A DNA stretch of 64,000 nucleotides from positions 992,001 through 1,056,000 of the forward strand of contig JACTVC010000014.1 in assembly GCA_018417955.1 (NCBI GenBank). Reading direction: 5' to 3'. This document shows positions 56,911-64,000 of this stretch, one piece after another. Below the pieces are notes generated by a model. That model ran no database searches, had not been told where the DNA came from, and saw only the letters and a list, made by a program, of their open reading frames with translations. Source of the stretch: Laccaria trichodermophora (taxonomy: Eukaryota > Basidiomycota > Agaricomycetes > Agaricales > Hydnangiaceae). A program made the translations under genes and the position numbers. Numbering within the stretch: position 1 is the first letter of the stretch; every line of letters starts with the position of its first letter.

Positions 56911-58257
56911 TCATTGTATGTATAACCTCTTTAGTTTTGTAATGTTACACTTTGATCTGGACTTATAGTACAGCATTCATTTCACTTGGCCAGAGGCAAG
57001 CTCACCACACTTTGCCAGCTTGCCAAATGAAAGCCCTCTGTATCCCCCATGCAAGTGACCTAACACATGTTTACTTCAAATCATTAAAATTACATTTTGA
57101 TCCACATCTACATGGGGCTACATGCCATACCATAATTGCAGCCAGCCATATAATTTGTATTTATTGACCTACCCTCCATGATCTGGCTATGGCTTGCATT
57201 TCAAAAGGAAGGCTGGACCATTGTAAAAATATCCCCATATTTATACTGTGCAAAGAAGCAAAATATTGCCAGAAACCAGAAGACACTTGCACAGAGAGGC
57301 CCTTGGTCCTCCAGTTTTTACTATATCCACCCACACAAATCAGAAATTTAATCTACACAGATCTTGAAGTAGTGAAATAGTACATAAAAAGTGAAATTGA
57401 GGCTGCTCAGAAAGGTGTGATTACAGAAACACTCAAAACAAATTAATGCAGCACTATGCAAAGGTTTTTTATTACAGAATGTGATTGGGAGGCAACAGTT
57501 TGCTTAAATAAATATTTTACCTAATGCTGTGCCATTGTACTTTAGTATATTGCCTTAGCCTTTTATGTAACACCCATAACCTCTGCCTTACTTGATAAAT
57601 GTGTAGCTCCTCAACCTTCTGTGTAACACCCACAACCATTGCTACCTCCTACATTGTATTAAAATCAATTGCTATATTTTCCTCCTAACAAAACTGCAAT
57701 CCAAGTGACACTCAATTGGGCAGCCAGCTTGGCTCATCCTTGCCTCACCAACCTGCCATTGTGAGCTTACACTTGGGTTGGTACTGTCAGTTGGTTTCAG
57801 CAAGTATTCACCAATTAAGTTCACTGGATGCTCAAGTCTTGTTCACATCTTTCTTGCAAGCTTTCTTGAGTCCAGACAAGACTTTGGCACAACCAAGGAA
57901 TTTGTTGACACAAATTCCTTGTTCTTCTATTCATCTCTGTACATAACACAAGAGTTATCTTATTATAGTGGGTGCTATGCCACATTGCAAGAGTCATAAT
58001 GCACACTGCTGTACATTCCATTCCTATCAACCTGTCCATACCTGTCATGCTTTGCACAAACATACCACAATTCCAGTTTGATTGCATTGTAATGCAATGC
58101 CCAGCCATCCTATCAAACTAAGAGCTGGACTGCATGAATCCCCTCTATGGTTATACATTCTGAGAAAATATCCAAGCTTGGTTTATTGATTTCCAGAATA
58201 TGGGAAGACAGGCAGTACATTGGATCCATGCAACATGCACCCAGTCAGCATTAGTGT
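56911..58257. other. CpG-poor spacer
   Basis: No gene recognised; short frames only. Confidence 0.45.
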
Positions 58258-58261
58258 TTAA

Positions 58262-59070
58262 AGGTTCAGTTCATAGGACTGCAAAAAACCAGTGGACTGA
58301 ACTGAACCAGATCATGGTCTGGTCTTTTTTTCAGTTGCAGTTGCCCAAATTTGGGGCTGGTCTGGTTGCCAGTTGCCTCATTTCGAAAATCTTTTAAACT
58401 GTTTAAAGACCAGTTTTAATTGGTTGCAACTGGTTAAACGGTCATGTGTGTTACATAGCCTTGTAACCACATTTATTACCTTTTATTGGGTTTTTGTTTC
58501 ATCAAAAACGGTCAAGAACTGAGAAAGATATAACCAAATCCATTTTGGTATAAATACTTGTTTGTGCAACTTGTACCAGAATGACTTTAATTCTAACTCA
58601 CTCAAGTTTTCATTATTTTGCTTGATTCAATTTTTGGATATTGAAACTATAAGTATTAAAATATGCTCACCATCTATCAATGTATGGTATGCATCAAATA
58701 ATTTACAGTTGCCACATTAAATTTTGCCTGAGTCTTGAGGAGATGTAATTCAGTTTCAGTCATATCTATGTCAGATCTTCATTAAATCTCTTAAAAATTG
58801 GTAGAACGATGGGTATTTACATTCTTTACTGTGCTATATAGCTTGTTTATTTTTCAGAGTAATAATGGTTGAGATATAAATGGTTTATATTTGTACAATG
58901 AATTATACACAAAAAAACCAGTCTGGATCAGTCTGAACCAGTATCATGGACTGCAAAAGACTGGTCCTAGGTGGTTCGGTTCAGTTCCCTCAATATTTGG
59001 GTCAGTCCTGGACTGGTTGTGGTCCATGGTTGCACATTTTCAACACAAAAAACTGGACTGAACTGAACCT
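58262..59070. mobile_element. TTAA-flanked non-autonomous element (809 bp)
   Basis: Inverted ends AGGTTCAGTTCA (with a second CAGTCCA/GGACTG block inside) bordered by TTAA on both sides (58,258-58,261 and 59,071-59,074). TTAA duplications are the piggyBac signature. The subterminal regions are full of CAGTC/GACTG and GGTTC/GAACC words. No coding capacity. Confidence 0.65.
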
Positions 59071-59194
59071 TTAACCACTAAAAAGACTACCTTTTGGTGT
59101 AGACTCTCTCCCCTTATTAAAGGATGGTTGCTTACTTGTCCTAATTCACTATTGCAACATCTAAATATTTGAAGTAAGGGGGTTTGGGTCTCCC

Positions 59195-59290
59195 CAAGGC
59201 CAGCACCATGGAAAGGCTAGCACAGTGAACAGGCCAGCACAGCAAAAAGGCTAGCACAGCATAATGGCCAGCACAGCAGAAAAGTGCCAC
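59195..59290. repeat. Short tandem repeat, GGCCAGCACAGCA units
   Basis: Five imperfect units of ~18-20 bp (AGGCTAGCACAGTGAACA, AGGCCAGCACAGCAAAA and similar). Confidence 0.75.
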
Positions 59291-61781
59291 AGGCTAAGGC
59301 AAGGGGTCTGGGAGCTATGCAATGCCCCCAGGAAGTCTGGGATCTCCCCAGCCATTGTGGGCAGTGCCACAATGACAAACCATTTTATTCAATACTACAG
59401 GCAGTGAAGTACTTAGTAATAGGTAATTGACAGGAAACATAGTCGCATGGGAAGATTTCAAACTCCAACATTAGGTGCACAGGTTCAATGTCCATCATTA
59501 AGTAATGCTGTCATCGGATATCAAGACTCTCTATGCTTTTAGGAATATTCACCCTCTTGTAATTATGGCATGATTACTACAGTTCCCATACTGTATCATG
59601 TATAGGATGCACTGGCTGAGAATATAACTTCTCAGTTATTCTGCCTTTTGGCTCAAGTGGTCCTTTGTGCATCCTAGGGACTGCTTACACCTCTATTACA
59701 TTCTTCATACAACACACCTGACTCTGAACTTCAGTATTCAATCTTAGGTAACATTGTCTAACTAGGATTAACTACTAACTTTTTATTCACAGGAATACAC
59801 CAATGCAGAGTCATAAACTCTAACATACACAATCACAGACTTGACTTGACAACTTTGTTGACTAAAGCTTAAGCCAAATCTCTAGTGAGTACTATCAAGT
59901 TTCTAAATTACTAACTATTGTGTATTTGCAGGAATGCACCAACATATGAGTTGAGGAACTCTAACAAGGACAAAATGATGGTAAGAACTAAAATTTGCAC
60001 AGTAGACAGATTTCAAGAACAATTCAATTGTTCTTGTCTGCACTTGGCAAAACTTTTATCCTGAGCAATGCTTCACCTTGGGAACACACTTGCAGACAGA
60101 TTTAAACAATGAGCACATCAATTGTTTTTACTCTGTCAGCCCCTTTGAACAATAAGCAAATGCACTGTCAAAATTAAACTTGTCCAATAGATCTGTCCCA
60201 ATCATGCAAAGGCTTTGCTCAACTGCCTGATTGTCCCTTGTTTGAGGTGTAGGATGTTATCAATGCATTTCTTTTTAAATGAATGAGTGGCAGAACATGT
60301 GGTGAGTACTTGACTAAAAAAAAAGAATTGTCATTTATTGACCTGATGTGTGTGCATCACATATTTTGGTATCCCCCCAAAGACAAATGGACACACATGG
60401 GTATCACCTTGCTTTAGCTAGGCCTCCCAGCTTCATATTTCTAAGCAAACCAAACATGTCACACTTCTGCAAACATGGCACAAATAATAGGACTTTCTGG
60501 CTAGGCTTGTGACCAACCATTTCTTTCAAACTCTGCAGGCTACATTCAGAAATGGCTGGGCTGAATGAATCCAGTTTCGTTGAGGTCACACTTTGTGACA
60601 CAGGCCTTGGTGAAATTTCAATGTCTGCATTGACCATCATCTGCCTTTGACCTCATCACCCCCATTCCTCGTCGTCCATCCAGCCTACATCACCCTTACC
60701 CTCATCACTATCCGACTCAGCTGTATTGGCAAATCCTTCACCTTCAACCACAAGCTTGTCCATATCAAGCCCTACATCTTCCTCAGTCAACCATGGCAAG
60801 ATTCTCTCTGCCACCCTGTTCTCAATGTCCTCAGAAATTTTGTCAATTTCGCTTTTTTCATCTGTAGCTAGCCCTTCCTCAAATTCTTCCTCGTCACCTT
60901 CAGCTGTTGGAATTGAAGAAATTGGAGATGTAATGGGGATGTGGGTGGAGGTTGTGTTGGGATACATGCTGTGGCCTGTTTGGGGTGCCACCAATACCCC
61001 ATCATCATCGCCTTCTTCTTGTCAACCACAAAATTCATTATTCTACCCTTATCTGTATTTTAGAAATCTTCCATGGCCCTCTCCACCACTGCCCAGTTGC
61101 ATCTTAATTCTTTTTGTTTTCAAAATCTATGTCATTTGCATTACTTTTACAAGTGCATTCCATGAAAATCTGTGCCTTGAGCACTTTTTTTGGAAAGTGT
61201 GGCCACCTTATCTTGAAGTTCTGGTGCAAAACACAAAATTTCACTAAGTACAGTGTCACACATTGGGACCTTGACAAATCTGGCTCTGTTCCACCCAGTC
61301 CTTCAGTGATGATCTTGTCTTTCACTCTCTGCCTGATGTTTGAAGCCACAACAAAACCACAACATGGGACAAACATAGTGTGATCACCACCAAAGGTACT
61401 GTGCCCTACCAGTACCTCAGCACCCCTGCACAGTTGGCAGTCACAAAACATCACATTTTTTGGCAGAAGAACATGACACATTGTGATTGCCAAAATAACA
61501 AAACTTCATTAATTCATTGTTTTTCTGGACAGAAAAAAGCAGAATTAGGTTGGATTAGGCCCAACTTCCAAGAGGCCCTCTCTAAAATTTTGTGGCAAGA
61601 GGTTTGACAGAAGGGTTTGAACACAAAAATGTGCTGACTGGGAGGGGGTGCCGAGGTACTGATAGGGCATAGTACTGGTAGCAAGTCTACTTTCTGGAGG
61701 TCATATTGTTCAGGATTGGAACAAACATCTCACTCTTCCACAAACATGGTGCAAATAATACAACTTTCATTCTTACACTAT
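59291..61781. other. Decayed mobile or gene DNA
   Basis: CpG-poor. Minus-strand frames at 60,656-60,994 (acidic; WLTEEDVGLDMDKLVVEGEG) and 61,104-61,493 (CDCQLCRGAEVLVGHSTFGG, TMFVPCCGF) look protein-like and may derive from one transposon-associated gene, but I cannot name it. The word CTTCYRCAAACATGGYRCAAATAAT recurs at ~60,460 and ~61,735. Confidence 0.4.
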
Positions 61782-62039
61782 CACTGGACGCAAACTACAA
61801 TAACTTGGACCAAATTATTGTAAAGAAATTGTAAAGAAATTTCAAATAATTCTTCAGTAACAATGTCTAAAAAATTGAGAAATTATTGGGATTTTTCTTT
61901 TGATAATGCTATTGTTTGTCAAAACAAAGTCACAATAATTTTACTATTTTTCAGACATTGTTGCCATAAAATTATTTGAAATTTCTTTACAATTTCTTTA
62001 CAATAATTTGGTTCAAGTTATTGTGGCTTGCATCCAGTG
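61782..62039. mobile_element. MITE with ~70-bp inverted repeats (258 bp)
   Basis: Ends CACTGGACGCAAACTACAAT and, reverse-complemented, CACTGGATGCAAGCCACAAT; each arm contains a repeated AAATTGTAAAG/AAATTTC piece. TA lies beside both ends, as in Tc1/mariner-derived MITEs. Non-coding. Confidence 0.75.
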
Positions 62040-62546
62040 TATATACAGTTGATTTCATCTAAATACAGTTGAACAAAGAAATATAGGTGTACTGCAAACA
62101 TGGTCCAAACACCCTACCCCCCACCACTGCAAGGAGCCAGCCAAAGGCCAGGCAACAAGCAGCAGCCTCTTGACAAGCAATAATGTATATTCAATCCATG
62201 AATGAAACAGATTCTGCTAAGATAAACAGAGGGTGATGGGAACAGCTGAAATGCATAGGACAATTTCAATTGGTGCATTTGTAAGTTTTTTGTTGGGTGA
62301 AGCCGAGGGCCCGGGTGTGCTTTGGGTGTGCTAAGAACCCTTACTAACATATTTATTTAAAATACAGAAGTGAGGTTTTTGTTGACAAAGTCAACCTCTA
62401 GTACACAGGGTGTATTTTATGATATCCCATCTGAGCAAGCAAGTCCATCATTGTGATATGTGCAATTGGTTCATTATATACATACTACAGGTTGGATTAC
62501 AGTCTAAATCATCTTTGTAGCATCAAATACCTGAGTATTGAAGACT
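62040..62546. other. CpG-poor spacer
   Basis: No gene recognised; ends where similarity to the COG8 3' end begins. Confidence 0.45.
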
Positions 62547-62790
62547 GTGACAATGATCAGGAAACAAGGAGAGAAAGCAGTGAGGACAGCTGGGTAGATG
62601 TACTTTCAGGTGTGTTGCAGGAGTTGTGAGATGATGGAGGGAGGGTTCAGGAGGAACATGAACAGAAAGTACATAATTTTTCCGCTGTCAATCATTCACC
62701 GATTTCATATCATTTTTCATTTTTCAATAGAGTTATGCATGCATGCTGGCAAAACGTACCCATGAATGCTCTCTCTGGATCCATGAACAT
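62547..62790 (+). pseudogene. Decayed copy of the COG8 3' end and 3' flank
   Basis: Matches 27,778-28,090 in the same orientation: GATCAGGAAAC, GGTTCAGGAGGAAC, CATAA then TTTTTCCG, TTTCATATCATTTT, GAGTT and GAATGCTCTCTCTGG, with several deletions. Most CpGs of the original are TpG or CpA here (AACGTGAAC to AACATGAAC, AAACGAGG to AAACAAGG). It marks the right boundary of the island. Confidence 0.85.
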
Positions 62791-62816
62791 GGCAGCCTCT
62801 CATTCTCACTTGTAGA

Positions 62817-64000
62817 TCAGCGTGACGTCATCCTCGTGTCTCTAAATCTCTGCCGTAAGTCCACTCTCCCAAATGGCAACAACCAGAGCAGAGATGAAAT
62901 GATAACCCAATCACTATGATCTCGATAAGACATGTCAACGAGGCTCCCAAACGGACCGGTCGATGTCGGATGTATTTGCGTGTTGACTCGGGGACATTTC
63001 TGGGCGACCACTAAAGCATCAAGAAGGGCGCACGCAGTATTAATTTCGTATGACATGACATGATAGAAGCGACATCGTCCCGCCCACGCTCCTCTAGATG
63101 ATTTCTCGGGAGATATTGCTCAACGTTCAAACGTTCACCCTCAAAAACGACGTCTTAAATTACACGCACGACCCCCGAGAATGGAGGCAATATGAGAAAA
63201 AGCGACCTAATCCCACAATGCGGAAATGAGAGTGGACAAGAGTGGGAGTTAGTGATCATATCTCACATTGAGCGTCACGATGGAGGCTATAGACCTATAT
63301 CTTTGGCGCGAAGCGCGAGAAGATCCAGGAGATACCGCTTTCCGTCGGATGGAAGACAATAAGAGACTGGGCAGCTTGAGAAAGTCGTCTTCCCAGATTC
63401 GATAACGCGGACGGTGTAGTTCTTATATACGGTCCGATTTTTGTCCTCGTTCTCCTTGGTTTTCGTGGAGTCGTAGAATGATGCGAGAGCAAATGGAAGG
63501 ATTGTTGCCAGAATGTGGTAGCGCTCAAGAATGCCACCCAACGACGTCTTTCAGAAGTGCGGCGCGCAAAGCTAAGAAAGCATCAGAGGGTCTGTTGGAG
63601 ACGTGGTTTGCGAGGACTTCAGTAGAGTGAGGAGATCTGGTTTCCAATATAATAGAGAACCAACGAATGCCGCCCAAAAAGATTGATGTTTAGTACCTAT
63701 CCGTGCGTACAGGTTTAATATTGAACACATAAGCATTACGAAAAGCCTACCTGTAGGATTGAACTTTCCAAATGCTTGACTTTACTAATCAGGGTAAGCA
63801 AAGCGGAATGTACGATATTGCTGGAATATGAACAGGCTTGAATCGAGGCGTGCATGGTGCGTGTATGGGAGAGGTGTAAAAGCCGCAGTAAGTAGGTTTG
63901 ATTCAGCGAGGAAGAACCTGGAAAAACTGCGGTTTGCGGCTCAGGGAGATCACGGCTCGACGCTCTGTCCTTTTGAAAATACAACCGTGTTGAGAGTGCA
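62817..64000 (-). CDS. Unrecognised gene or genes at the right edge, incomplete
   Basis: CpG and GC content return to normal gene-like levels. On the minus strand, text that looks coding includes a segment ending SKVKHLESSILQ before a GTAGGC donor (exon to 63,751), VLANHVSNRPSDAFLALRAA (~63,600-63,540), LERYHILATILPFALASFYD with VRVIESGKTTFSS (63,541-63,287), and NTACALLDALVVAQKCPR (62,817-63,056). I could not join these into one confident model or name a family; the 5' end runs off the window. Confidence 0.3.

Larger units (their letters stand above)
28100..62800. other. AT-rich, CpG-depleted mobile-element island (~34.7 kb)
   Basis: CpG dinucleotides, frequent up to about 28,170, become rare and stay rare through most of the next 34 kb; normal frequency returns at about 62,820. 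TpG and CpA are abundant, and several broken reading frames have TGA where related proteins have Arg, as expected from deamination of methylated CpG. CpG-rich patches inside (about 32-36.8 kb, 41.75-45.6 kb, 54.1-54.9 kb) coincide with transposase, LTR element and captured gene fragments. Confidence 0.8.

Noticed and set aside
28100..62800. Starship-type giant element
   Set aside because: No tyrosine-recombinase captain gene or coherent cargo set seen, and the flanking repeat is a decayed host gene end rather than a short target site.

Overview
The window looks like nuclear DNA of an agaricomycete (mushroom-forming basidiomycete). The evidence is short (about 45-80 bp) GT-AG introns in nearly every gene, an expanded-type G-alpha subunit, the basidiomycete nucleotidyltransferase-like family, a DUF6532-type protein and a Plavaka/KDZ-class transposase. 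I identified no rRNA, intact tRNA or CRISPR array. All gene models were joined by hand from splice signals and reading frame.

Left part (1-28,100) is gene-dense with normal CpG content. A ~3.5-kb block holding a DUF3431 gene (-), a nucleotidyltransferase-like gene (+) and an inositol monophosphatase (-) is tandemly duplicated (about 251-3790 and 3921-7489), with a third relic at 134-250. Next is a second tandem duplication (about 8.88-10.84 and 10.92-12.87 kb) of an SRPK-like kinase plus the 5' end of the proteasome alpha-5 gene. The upstream kinase copy has a frameshift and its proteasome fragment is decayed. The intact kinase and the intact proteasome gene diverge from 136 bp. Then follow a mitochondrial-type RidA, a 540-residue G-alpha lacking the switch-II glutamine, a mucin-like one-pass membrane protein, a Nudix hydrolase, a multi-pass membrane protein, a poorly coding 2-kb spacer and COG8.

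Right part (28.1-62.8 kb) is an AT-rich, strongly CpG-poor island of mobile and decayed DNA. It is bounded on the left by the 3' end of COG8 and on the right by a decayed same-orientation copy of that 3' end (62,547-62,790). It holds a nonsense-mutated Agaricomycete-type gene, an open DUF6532 gene, a Plavaka transposase with several TGA stops, a PEX3-like fragment, minisatellites, a complete but coding-poor LTR retrotransposon (319-bp LTRs, TGCTA target duplication), a solo LTR (GAGCT duplication), Tc1/mariner-type fold-back elements nested in each other, an F-box/WD40 gene fragment inside one of them, a TTAA-flanked element and other MITEs. The CpG-rich parts (LTR element, gene fragments) look younger than, or protected relative to, the CpG-poor background. 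From 62.8 kb normal composition returns, with an unrecognised gene fragment on the minus strand.
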